Shown here one piece after another: positions 35,001 to 48,500 of a stretch of DNA of 64,000 bases. Made by a program: the position numbers and the translations under genes. The notes below the pieces were generated by a model. That model ran no database searches and had not been told where the DNA came from. It worked only from the letters and a program-made list of their open reading frames with translations. The stretch is taken from NCBI GenBank assembly GCA_039000515.1, contig JBCFYV010001001.1:7183033-7247032 (forward strand). The letters run 5' to 3'. Numbering within the stretch: the stretch's first letter is position 1; the number at the start of each line of letters is the position of its first letter. Origin of the DNA: Timema cristinae (lineage: Eukaryota; Arthropoda; Insecta; Phasmatodea; Timematidae).

Positions 35001-38000
35001 ACAACTCTCCCTATTGTCCTCTTCTCATTAAATTCTCTCCACTTCTACCTTTCACCTCAATCACGCTTTCAAGTTATTCTGCATTCTGTACTTTTCTCAA
35101 ATCTACTCCATTCAAATGTATAGCTTTACTATGCCTCAACCTCTTCCTTGTCATTACCATCACTTCACACTTTGCCGTGCTAAATTTCACTCCACACTCC
35201 TGCACTTCCTCATTCCATTCCTCTTCATTCTCCCCCAATACCATCAAGACATCAGCAACCATCATGGCCTTCATCCGTTCCTCCCCAAATTTTCCTCCCG
35301 CTTTGTTCATGTCCATTACCACTACAAATAGTTGTGGTGAGGGGCCTCTTCCCTGCTTCACTCCAATAGTTTTATATATGTATTTAATTTATTTTATTAT
35401 GAAACCTATTAGAGAAATAAAGAATAGAAATATTATCTAAATGTATTTTTATTAAATCCGTTCATTATAACATTTATAAACCCAGTTAAGTGTTAACAAC
35501 CAGACCCCTTAACAATAATTTAAGCTTTTTAAATAAATGTATTGAGCATGGACCATCAATAAGCAGTATTAGAGCTCTAAAACAAATTCCAATTAAAAAT
35601 ACTTACTCAAACAAATTTTAAAAGAATGTTGTTATTAAAGCTTTGAATATCAACTATTGCTAATCAATAGTAATCATTAGCATTGTGAACTTACAAATAT
35701 TTGTTAGGGTCTTGGAGGAGCAGATAACAGAAAGTGTGCAAGTGAGAGGAAAAGAATGTTGAAGAGAGACAGTAATATGGAGGCATTTTACCGGCCAAAA
35801 GGTGGAAACAGTCAACAATGATGATGCCCATGTCTTACCACCAGCCTTGACTATATGCATATTTACACAACTAGGATAGGGATGAGGAAGGTAAATTTCA
35901 GAAGAAATATACCTGCATTTGCTTGGAAGTTGAGAGGGAAATCCTTTATGGAAAAAATCCTAAGTAAACCCTGAATTTATTCTTACCAGCAGACCATACT
36001 AGAAGAGAATGTTTCTCTTGGGCATGTACCAAGAGTTTCAGTAATATATATTAAAACATTGATACCAACTTAATGATTGTTACATTAAAGTGTAACTAAT
36101 CAAAGAAAACATACCTCATAACCAAATTCTAGTTCGTCTGCTGTCAACATTAAAATGTCGTCGTCTATCGTGAGGATTGCTTCAGTCTCAATTTCTTCAT
36201 ATGGATAGAAACGATTTGACAGCTTGTTTGCTGTTGTTTTTATTATTTTCAGGGGCTTGTCAATCTTTGGGATCATGGATGCTGGAAAAATAATAATAAA
36301 ATAAATATTTGACTAGATAGCATAATTGTCAAAGCAAATTTACAGGAAAACAGTCTCTATGTAAAGTTTGGCTGAAAAAGTACATAATTTATAAACTAAC
36401 TTAAATTTAGAACAAACATAACATCCACCTCCTGTCTGTTAATTCATCACTGTGAAAGGGGAAGTGCACATTTAACCATTAATATTTTTTTGGCCATGCC
36501 AAGAAGTGAACTCGGTACACTTAGCTTAGCGGGCAGACTCGCTACTGACTGATCTAAGGGGTTCGACTTTGTGATAGTTAATTTACATGTACTAAAAACC
36601 ATGGCAGTCCGACTGAATTTTTTTTATAGATAGGTCAAATCCATTTTTTCTAAATTTATAAGTTTTATTTTACCTTTTAATTCCAATCTTATAAACTATC
36701 ATAAATATAACTGTTGGTTTTCCTCATATGTAATATTTTTCATTCAATTCTCACTTTCATAACATTAATTGGTAAATTAATTGTTTGGGGTCTAGTTGTC
36801 AGGTTTGTGTCATCAATATGTTGCCTGAAAAAACCAGTAAACAACATAACAGCTCTAAAGAAATAAATTCATACCAGTAATCAAAATGGATAAAAAGTAA
36901 TTTTTTCAAACCTAGAATTTGATATTTTTTTCTGAATCCTTAAATCTATAATATCCTTGGGGATTAGAGGATTTAAAGGGGTCATCCCTAAAAAAAAGAC
37001 CAACAACCCTAAATAATCACCTTTTGATATTTATAACTCTAAGATAAAGAATATTTTATTTTGTCAGCGAGTCTTACTACCCATTCAAATTGTATGCATA
37101 TATACTAATTACGGCTATGTGTTAGGAATTAGGAAGGTTGAATTTAGAGGAAGTGTATCCACACTTGCATGGAGAGAGAGAGAGGTGAAAAATAATTTTA
37201 TCAAAAACCCTCATCAGTACACCTGAACAGGATTCAAACCTCGATCTCTCCCTCATCGGCAGTCCAGTACATTGGAACAGTAGTGCCCTATACCAGTGTT
37301 TTTCCAACTTTTCCCAGTAGCGGACCACTTGATAAGCATTGGATCCACGCACGGGCCATCCACCTTAATATACTACCTACCTGTCACTTGTCGAAGAAAT
37401 ACATCTTTCTAATGAAAGTTTTTATAAATCAGTAAAGACACTCATTTATAAAACTTTGTTTTATATTCATATTTTACAGTACAATTTACACAGTAAGAGC
37501 TTTATCTAAGAGCTAGAAACAGTACTAAATCTACTTTTAAGTCAAGTCAATATGAACTATACTATTAATAAAATTACACTAATAATAGTTAGAGTTGGGT
37601 TAAATTCATTATTTTATGAATCTGAATCTTTGAATCCCAAATCTCGAATCCAAATCTTGGAAAAAATTATGAGCCTGAGAGGAAATTTAAATATAATAGA
37701 ATGATAGAAAATACAAATAGTAACTAAATGTTAACATTCTTTATATTCATTTTAACATTCATACATTCAGTAAAGTGTTAAATTACTGGTCTGGGGCTTG
37801 ATTGTTAAATTCATCCTGTAATAATTAATGGTAATAACAACAATATAGGTCCTGAACCACAAATAAGCAGTATTAGAGCTCTAAAACAATTTCACTTGGA
37901 AAATTGAAAACAATTTTGTTTAAGGATATGAGTCTTGAATACAAAATTTTCTCAAATCCTTAAATCTCAAATATACTTAAGGATTCAAGGGATTCAAGAT

Positions 38001-41000
38001 CTCATCCATACTTATTAGTCTATTTTCCTTTTTTACCTTATTTTTTAATCAATTTTCATTATAATAAAATTGTTAAGCCATTGGGCTTCCTCATTGTTAA
38101 ACATTTATAATGTTAAGTAATAATGAAACAGGCCAGTTATGAATGTGCAACTTCGGACACCCATTCAAGTAAATAACTTACAGTGTGGAGGAGATTTACG
38201 CTGATTATTCCATACTATCAATATCTTGTTGAGGCTAGGAACTTTCGCTAACTTTTGAATGAGTAGAAATAAACTTTCGACTCTGTCGTATGTGAGTATC
38301 ACCGCCGTGAAACCTTGCGAGCGTGGGGCAGTGAGCTGCAGGAATAGTGGGGATCTGGCGGCTAGCTGGAACCAAGAGAACACTTGTGACAACTCTGATG
38401 AACAAAGAGGATGTAAGAGTATTGTAATCAAGTTATTTATATGAAAAATAGAGTGTCACGATACCGGCTTCTCTCGATTCTGATTCTTAGTATTTTCCAA
38501 TTTAAAAAATATGAGCTTTAGATGCGGCTATAATCAGGGCTGTGGAGTCTGAAGCAGTTTTGGGTGGAGACAGTAAAAATGTACAGACTCCGATATGGTT
38601 TCAAAATAAGAATTTATAATATTATAGCCATATTTTATACTTTTTCCCTTATTTAGGACCAATATTTTTGGGTTGGATTGACAAATTTAGTTAAATATAC
38701 CCTCACAATACAATGTCAAAGAAACTTTCTATGAATCATCTGTATTGTAGCATTTTAATGCAGCAAATTTGTTATTATTTAATTAATATACTTCAGCCAT
38801 TTATGAAAGTGTCAAGAGTCAGACAGTAGAAAAATAGAAGAGTCGGGGTCAGAGTCTAAGCCTTGCCGTACCGACTCTACAGCCCTGGTACAGCCCTGGA
38901 TATAACCATAACTAACAATTATTATAATAGCTTGGCTATTTAATCCATCTGATTCTTAAGTTTATACTAGATTTTTTGATTCTTGATTTCGATTCTTGAA
39001 CATTTCCTATTTCATTATTTTTTCCAAGCTTCCAACCTCATATAAAAACGTATTTATTCAACTTCATAGCATAGTAATAAAACTAAAAAAATTTAATGGT
39101 AATAAAACACAATTAATTTGTAATTTTAACAAAGAAAAAGATCTATCTCACCAAGTATAAAGCTTACTATATATAATTAATAAAATAATTAAGATTTACA
39201 ACATTAAGCATATATTTTTACCTAAAAATAAAGCCACCCTGACTCAAACATTTGTGAATAATTTAAAAAAAAAGTATAATACACAATTCTTTTAAATTAA
39301 CCAAATAGGGTTACTAAACGAACCAAAATATATAGCAAGTAACATCAAATAAACTAATATTACTATATAAGAGAATCAATCTGAATTTTGTCATTTGGCT
39401 TAGTTGGCAGTTCTTTCATTGAGAGCTAAGAACCGAAGCTGCAAGAGCCTAACATTAAGATTGATTCTCGATTCGTTCGACACCAGTAAGATTCAAGGGT
39501 ATCAGGTATCAAACAACCAAGTTTGACATCCTTGATGAGAATTTAAAAATTAAAAGATCAATCTATTAAACCTCCCAGGTAAGGTGAGTTGGAATTGAAG
39601 TTTGGAGGGAAAAGTGCACAGGGAGACCAAGAAGAAGATGGAAAGAGCAGGGTTACAGCAAGTGTGTGAGTAAGAGGAGAAGAATGGATAGGAAGAATGG
39701 CGAAGGACAGGGGAAAATGGAGGCCTTTTACTAAGAAGGTGCGGCCACAGGCTGGAAACAGTTCATGATGATTATGATAATAATGATGGAGGTAGGAACT
39801 ATGCTTCTATCGAGGCCTGGTTGTAATCTTCCCTTGAAGTGTAAGGTAGTGTTCTCTATCGTGCGTACTTTGTATACAAAGTTATGTATGCAGCAAAAAC
39901 AGGGCATTGGCTGTAAGCGAGGTCAGTAAAGTGGGGGCCATGGGAATGAAATTTGTGAGGAACACGTTAGTTGTCATCAGGAAAAACAGTTTAGGAATGA
40001 AATGATCTAGGAAAGACCAGGGGTACATGTAGTAGGTGAGATTAATAAAAAAAAACAAGAGTGTGAGGGTATAGACATGCAATTAGGATGGAAAAGGAGA
40101 TGAAGTATGTGGGAAAACGATCTCAAGGGAGATCAAGAAACAGATTGGAGGAGCAGATACCAGCATGTTTGTGAGTGAGAGGAGAAAAATGGTGGAGGGA
40201 TAGATGAGGAGATGGAGGCATTTTAATAAATTGACCCTGCCACAAGCTGGAAATAGATGATGATGATGATGATGATAATAATAATACTTTAAAAACTATA
40301 GCTTAATGTCCTCTTTATTTAAAAAAAATGTAAGTACTTAAATTTTGACCAGGTATTACATGCACAGTGGAACGTTGTCTATCCAGCCCATATTGAAATT
40401 TTGCATTATTAATTTTTTTTGTGGCAAATTTTTATGAGATGAATAATTTATGTTTTATCAAAAAAATTCCTTTCAAATACATTAATTAATTACTATACAG
40501 TAGCCACAGAGTGAGTGTTTTAATGCATTTTTCTATAATTTCCAAATTACCGTTAATCTGGTCAAATGGATGAGGTTTTACTGTAATTTAAGTTTTTAAT
40601 AGTTTATAGTTGGCCCGGCCCATTTCAACACAACCTATTGATAGACCTAATCTATTTTAAGTGTTTTAACTTTTTATATATTTTATATGTAAAAAGTAGA
40701 TATGGGGTTGAATACACTTTACTCAAATTTGAATCTCAAATCCTGAGCTTTATTTTATCTGAGGAATTTAAATATAGAATCCAAATTCAAATCTTAGCAA
40801 TCATGAGGAGTGTAAGAGTTTAATTTCAATTTATTTTATTTGAGGTATTTAACATCCACTTTCTGAACGGACTGATTATATCAACCCACGAGAATTTATG
40901 TGAGTGAGGGAGAAAGGGCTTATGTATTTTTCACATACCTTCCGGGGATATTTTACATGCCACAATCTACATGGGACCGACGGCTTTACTTCTCCTCCGA

Positions 41001-44000
41001 AGGAAGTTGTGCTACAAATGTTTATCACTCAAGAAATATCTGTCGAGCTCGGCTGGGTTTGAACTCAAGAGCATTGGGTCCTGAGACCACAAGACCACCG
41101 AGGTCGACTGTTAGAGAGGTCAATATTGGTGTGATATTCGTTTTCTTTAATTCCAATTTTAGTTCACATTGATGGGTAAATTATTGGCCTAGGACAATGA
41201 TGGTCAAACTTTTCTGACTAGTGTGCCACTTAAGGACTAACAGAATTTTTGACTAGTCTAGTGCATTTCCTTTTATTTGTATTTTTTAATGAATATTTAA
41301 AAATTAAAACTTGTTGAATATTATGAAATGTAATGAACAGCTTATGCCAAACTGTAAATATTTTACTTGCCTAGATTTTAAAGAAAATTGATTAAATTGT
41401 CAAAGTGAGTGTCTGATACGATATTAATTTCCATCTCTTAAAGTAATTACATTGAAGGTAGTACCAAAAATTAATAATATATTAAATATAAATAATAATT
41501 TATATATATTAATAATAATTAATAATATTACATAAAGAGAAAAAGAGATAGAAAGAGAGGGACAGATAGAAATAGATAGATAGAGAAACCATTTCTAGCC
41601 GTCGACTTTACTAAGTCCATTGTGACATGTACAATAAAATATTATTTAGGGGGACTACTTCAAAAAATTAAACCATGTTGTCAAATATAATAGTTATTAT
41701 ATATATTTTTTTCATGTTAGCTTGCCACCCAAATCACGTTTGCATGCCTAAGATTTGACATCCCTGTTCTAGGATCTTGATGTTAGGTTTGTACCATTTA
41801 TTATGTTGGACTAAACCACTTGTATGTATCAATATTGCTCTAAAAATAATTCAAATTCCATTTGAAAAAAATATTTACATATACTTAATTTTTTCCCAAT
41901 CCATGAATTTAAAAAGAATTACCCGCCTCGGTGGCGTAGTTGGCTAACGCGCTTGTCGTGTTGAAGCTCGACTGCTGAGGACGGGAAGATCGAGGTTCGA
42001 ATCTCGGTCGGGTGAACTGGGGTGGTTTTTCCTAAATGGTTTTCCACTCTCCCTCCACGCAAATGCGGGTTCACTTCCTTTAATTAAACCTTCCCAATTC
42101 CTAATCCATTTGCGTAATTAGTACTTAAAGCGTATAACCCGAACGGGTAGTAAGACATGGTGCTAAATATTATTATTATTATTATTATTAAAAAGAATTA
42201 GAGGGTTCAAAAAACCTACCCCAAGCAAAACGGATTATGGTAGTTAAAATAAGATCTAAACTTTGTTCATCCTTTCCAACCTCAACCTTACACTCACCGG
42301 ATTGGGCGGCAGGTTCCAATCTTCGAAAGTGCGCGCCCGCTGGGCGAACACCCGGTCATTGAGGATCTCCAGTGTGGTCTGAGTGACTGCATTGATAGAA
42401 GAGAAGTAGCTCTGGTACAACCAACTGCCTTGAACCTGCATCTCTGTGACATGCTCGTCTGACACACTCAACAACACTTCCATGAGGCTGTTTAAATTCT
42501 CCTCGAGAATAAAAATAGCGGCTCTGTAAAAGATTAATTAATTAAAATAGAATATAAATAAAAGAGGAGATGAGCAAGTATAGTTAAAGAAGTGATGTAA
42601 AGTCTGCATATTTTCAGTATTAAAAAACATAGAAAATAAATATGACGTGATTGTTTTTCTCAGTTACACTTTACAAATTTAAAACATCAATTTTTACTTT
42701 CACACAACCCCTCAGAGAGCGAGAGAGGTATTGTGATATTCGATCTAGTCAAATTCAAGATTTTAATAAATGTTGACATTTCATGACGTTATGAAACCGA
42801 AAAGTGGTTTTTGTGATGCCATCTGTTTGTATCTCAGACTAGAAACAAAAACATTTTAGCAATCAGGCAAAGACTTGGTATCTAGGGTCTTCGTAAGGTT
42901 CTTCCAAGGAGTTTTTTGAATTAGATTATCTAACCCTAAAATTAAGAGTAGTTTACTGAAGGTCCAAAATTAAATTATAGATTTTCTCAAAATCCGCTAT
43001 AATGCTTTTTCTTAAATTTTGTATTCGGGCTCTGTTTAACATTACAAACAAAATGGTAATTTGAATTTTCCATTAAAATGACTTTGAGGGTACTTCACAT
43101 AAGTAGATATATTCAATTTTTATCACATCTCCACAACTATTTGAAATACAAAATAACTTATCATTGAAAAGATGTAGTAGTATTAAATTTTAAATTCTAT
43201 TGTTTGAAATGTATTTTCATAAAGTTAATATTTTCTTAGTTACAAGAAAAAATATATATATTTCTCATTCAAGCGTTTAAACATTGAATTGAATGTTAGG
43301 TATGTTTTTTAGTGGACAGATAGGTTACTCTTTTCTCAATGTTTCTGTAACAATGTATATTATTTTGTTTCACAAATCTTACAAGTTTTTAGTAAATGTC
43401 TATATTCTAAGATAAAACTCAGAGAAAGCTTGTGCAATGCAGAGTACCATTCTCCCCTCCATTCATCCAACCTCCCATTAAAAATGATTTTTATTTACAT
43501 TTACATTTGCAAAAAAAAAACAATAAACCTAATAATTGAATATAAGGAAATGTGTTTGTCCTATTTATATGTTTCTATCCACCTTTCCTATACCTTCTTT
43601 AAATATAATATTATAATATAATAGCAATTTTTTGCTGTTACTGATCAATTTACTGTTTTAATTTTTCTAATTTTACTGTCATTTTATGAATGAAAATTTG
43701 TATTATTACGGTACTTAAATTGCTAATTCTTATATATTTCTTTCTTAAATAACCTTACATTTCATGATTTAATTGCCATGAATAGTTATCCATACTAATA
43801 TTTTTATTTACAAATGTTACCAACTTTTTAATGTGCCATTCATTTATCCACCCCATCTATCTATAATCTTTTTTTTTTTACCAAACTGCATGTTGTTTTG
43901 CAACTTTAAATTAGGTACTCTATGTAACCTCTACCCTTTCATGTGGCGCAAAATTGCAAAGCAACAAGCTGATTGATTAGTTTTTACATAAATCCAATCT

Positions 44001-45516
44001 TTCTTGACTTCAAAATCACAAAGATAATCTAAGTACAGTTATTAATTGCCAACACTGAAATGAAAACAGCAAAATAACTAATAATGGTCAAAATGCAAAG
44101 TTAATCAATTTTAGTTTTTCTGCTTCATTTCAATGCCAGAACCAACATGTACTTACTGGTATTTGAAAGCTAAGGCTTAAGGTAGTGAAAATCATGATAT
44201 TAGATCGATTTGCAATTCTTTTGATACAAATATTTAAATTAGTAGAAAATCGACACCTGGACACAGAAATCGAACCCAGGACTTTTGCCTTAGCACGTGA
44301 TTGAAATGTAGTCCCTTATATATGGATATTGCTGTAATTACAATGATTCAATGCCTGTCTGTTGATATGCATTTAAAAGTAATAATACCAACATTATCGA
44401 GAAATTAAGTTTGACATCCTATTTAGAAAAATCCCCAAAAACTTAACACCCATTTATAGAGAAAACCCTTAAAATAATCAAAACCAAAATACATTCACTT
44501 TGTTTTGAGTGTGTCCGAGGAGGTCGGCCATTATGTTTTATTTAATATGCATTAATACTCTGAACTTGTTTTGAGTGTGTTTTTGGAGGTCGGCCATCAT
44601 GTTTTATTTAATATGCATGAATTCTCTGAACTTATTTTGTTATTTTATGATTTTAAAATATTCCGTATTTCTTTAATTCTAAGACACTTTTTTTTGTCCC
44701 TATTTTAAATGTATCTAAAAACAGGGTGTGAATTAGAATCAATAGTGTTTTAGAAACAAAGTTCTTTTTTGACCAACATTTTCGATGGCCCAGAAAACAA
44801 TCTATCATGGGATGGTAAAAATAAATACGTTTCAGAAGAATCAGATTGAATTATATAATTTACATCACCGGGTTTTACTACCCATTCAAGTTCTATGCTT
44901 ATTTACTAATTACGGTAATACTTTTAGGGATTAGGAAGGTTATATTTATAGGTAATGTACCCAATTTGCATGGAGGGAGAGTGAAAAACCATTTTGGAAA
45001 AGCACCCTCACTACACCTGACCAAGATTCAAACCTTGATCTCCTTGTCATCAACAGTCTAGTCTAGTGCAGGAGTAGCACCTTAGACCATGCAGCCACCG
45101 AAATGTATCTAAACTAATATTCATTCAGAAGGAAGAAATGAAAAACATACCTAGTGATAAATAAAGGGTACTATTGTTGTTTGTAAATTAAATCCAGTGA
45201 TAAAAATATTTATTAGATATTGGGTATTTTATTTGGTTTTTTTTAGGCTCAAAAGTTTTTTTTTTTCTGTTGGTGGTTCTGAAAGATTAAGGTACGTTTT
45301 ACAATTGATGGTTAGATTTATCTGATTACCAAACCCTTTCTTCACCTCTGACAAGACGTGCATTAATGACAACTTGTGAATGTGTGGAATGCCAGGCCTC
45401 CACCGTGGTTCGGATCCACGTTAAACTGTAGGTCCTCCTTTCCTCTCACAACACCCTACATTACACATTAGCGTAAGTGTGTACAACCGAATGGGTAGTA
45501 AGATGCGGTAATGATG

Positions 45517-45569
<53 letters not shown>

Positions 45570-48500
45570 CAACAACAATTGATGGTGTGTTAGAATTAAA
45601 GAAATATGGCAATCATGTGTTAATAATAATGAATTAAATGCAGTCAGTGAAGTGTAATTAGAAATAAAAGTTTATTTTAATGAAAATAAATACTTAAGAT
45701 TCCATACATAAACAAGTTAAGTACGTCAACACAAATAGATGTAGAAATGATTATTTAATGATTGCACCACACAAATTAACTAACCTTTTCCAATCAATTA
45801 CATCTTGGAATGGCATAACAAGAGAATCAGCACACATCACAGGAATACAGCCTGCAGCCATTGCATCCATTAAAGATGGTTGACCTAGCCGAGCACCGCG
45901 TATAACCAGGCAAAACTTTGAACGCTGGAAAAAAAAAAGTTTTACAATGTATATGATTATCAAGGGCTTGGAATCGCTAACAAAATTTTTAACCTATTTT
46001 ATAATTGCACCCAATTAAACCCCCTCGGCAATTTAGTCAAGAACTCTTTACATGGAAAGACACTTGTCCTTTCTAGGGTAGTGGGTAACTAAGCAACAGC
46101 ATCAAGAAACAGCATTTTCAAGTCAAATCTTTGTCCATTTATAGAAATAATAATGACCATGATGATAATAATATATATTTAGGAGAAAATAAGACTAATG
46201 CCCTTTCTTATACTGATCAGATAAAGGTATAAACATACATGTAACATTAATATATAATAATTCAAAACTAATTTATATGTCTGCGAAAAAAATATTGGTT
46301 CAAATATGTTAAACTCAAAGAAATTTATATAAATGAATACATATTAAAACAGACATAAATGAAGAGAGAAAAACTAAATAGAGATAAAGTATAAATACAT
46401 ATACCCACATTCATCATTACCCTCACCATGCTGATGACTTGATGATGTGGGGTGAAGAGGAAGTAAAGATACAGCTACAGGAATGAAAGAAATGAGGAGG
46501 TGAAATAGTGTGGAATGAAATTTAGAATGGCAAAGTGTTAAGTGATGGTAATCACAAGGAAGAGGATAAGGCCTAGTAAAGCTATAAGGTTGGATGGAGT
46601 AAATCTGAGAAAAGTACAGAGCGTAAAATATCTTGGTAGTGTGAGTGAGGCAAAAGGTAGAAGTGGAGAGGATCTAATGAGAAAGGGGAGCAGGAGGAGT
46701 TGTTCTATAGATGTGCAAGAGACCTGCTATGGAGGAGAGAAGTCTCCTTGAAGTCTAAAGAAGTGTTGTATAGGGCGTACTTTGAGCCCATAGTCACATA
46801 GGGAGCAGAAATGTGGACATTGAATGGAAGAAAGACTAGGAAAGTGGAGGCCATGGGAATGAAGCTATCCAGGAAAGAGTGGGGGCAGAGGGTGTACATG
46901 AGAAAGTGCAATGAGGATGAAAAGGAGATGAAAATGGGAGGAGCGGATAGCAGAAGGTATGTGAGTGAGAAGAGTGGGAGGAAATTAAAGGAGGAAGAAT
47001 GACGGAAGGATGGAGGAATATAGAAGCTGCTGCTTCGGTGGCTGCATGGTCTAATGCACTAATTCGCAGTAGACTAGATTGCTGATAATGGGGAGATTGA
47101 GATTTGAATCTCTGTCTGCTGTACCGAGGGTGGTTTTTCCTAGAAGGTTTTCCCCTCTCCCTCCACAAAAAGACAGGTAAGCTTCTTTTAAATATAACCT
47201 TAATAATACCTAAAATCATTAGTGTAATTAGTAGATAAGTGTATCACCCAAACGGAAAGTAAGACACAGTACTAAAAAAATTAAGAGTATTTTACTAAAC
47301 TGACTCGGCCACAGGTTGGAAACAGTTGTGATGACGACACACTTTCATGTAATATATAAACACGCATTATGTAAGTAGCAAAATCAATTATCATGAAAGT
47401 GCATATAATGTTTGTTAGCAATATAAATTAAATAACAATTGTATATATAGTTGTTATTTTACCTGTATCGATGGTTGCATGTAATGATACATAGTTTTTG
47501 TGTTAGACAGGATTTTCGGTGATGGGGAGTTCAGGGCTTGAATCTCGGCTGCGTGTACAGTTTTTTTTTTCCTAAATGGTTTTTCACTCTGTCTCCAAAC
47601 AAATGCAGGTAACATTCCCCTAAAATGTGGCCTTTCTCATCCTTATTTAATTAGCTTAACTCCTGTATGCCTAAATCCCAAACAGGTAATAAGACATGAT
47701 GTAAATTTTATTATTTTACACACACACTCATTTAACCTGTATCTCAAAATGTCCGCTTGCATTGACGAGCGAGAGACTGCTCACAGATGTAGAGCAAACA
47801 TACTTGTTTATCATCTATAGGGCCTTCATGTTGGAAAGATTGGTTGGTGGCCGTTTGCAGAAGGTTCTTTGGAAACAGTGAAATATTATAGTGTATGTAA
47901 CCAGTGCCGGATTTAGCTAATGTGGGGCCTGTAGCATAATATCATAAAGGGGCCCCAACTTTATAAACATGCACATGAATATTAAAATATAAGTCATTTA
48001 CTTGAACAGTTAAGTAATTCAATATATTAATTTGTTATTCAGCCAGTTAAACGTCCATATATTATTCAAAGACGGGTTATAGCCTGGTGTGGTTTTGACA
48101 AAAATAATAAGTATTGTACCTACGTATACTGTAATGTATCAAGTAGTGAAAAAAGCATTTTTCCTACTTCAAATTCAAATTTATTATTTAATAGAAATAT
48201 CGCATTATTTTTAAGAGAATCATGGATGAAAAATTAAATAGTCAGTATAAATATTCCCTCCCCCTCAGTTTATAGCCTCTAGAACCACCAATGTTACTAT
48301 TTACATGTAGGTATCAATGTCAAATGTCAAAAGTAACAAAACTCCAATTAAAAGTTATATAATTCTTATACCACATTGAGTCACAGGCAACGCTGTGCGG
48401 GATTGCTAGTTAGTACATATGTGTGTGATCTGAAGAGGTAATAAGATGCGCTGTTTAAAAAAAAACTTATTTCATCATAATAATATGATTGTGTTACCTT

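Noticed and set aside
35116..35440. Plus-strand open frames over 35.1-35.4 kb
   Set aside because: Antisense of the LINE reverse-transcriptase fragment.
41932..42005. Possible tRNA gene (A box TGGCGTAGTTGG, B box GGTTCGAATC)
   Set aside because: Head of a full-length SINE-B with tail and (ATT)n; no matching acceptor stem.
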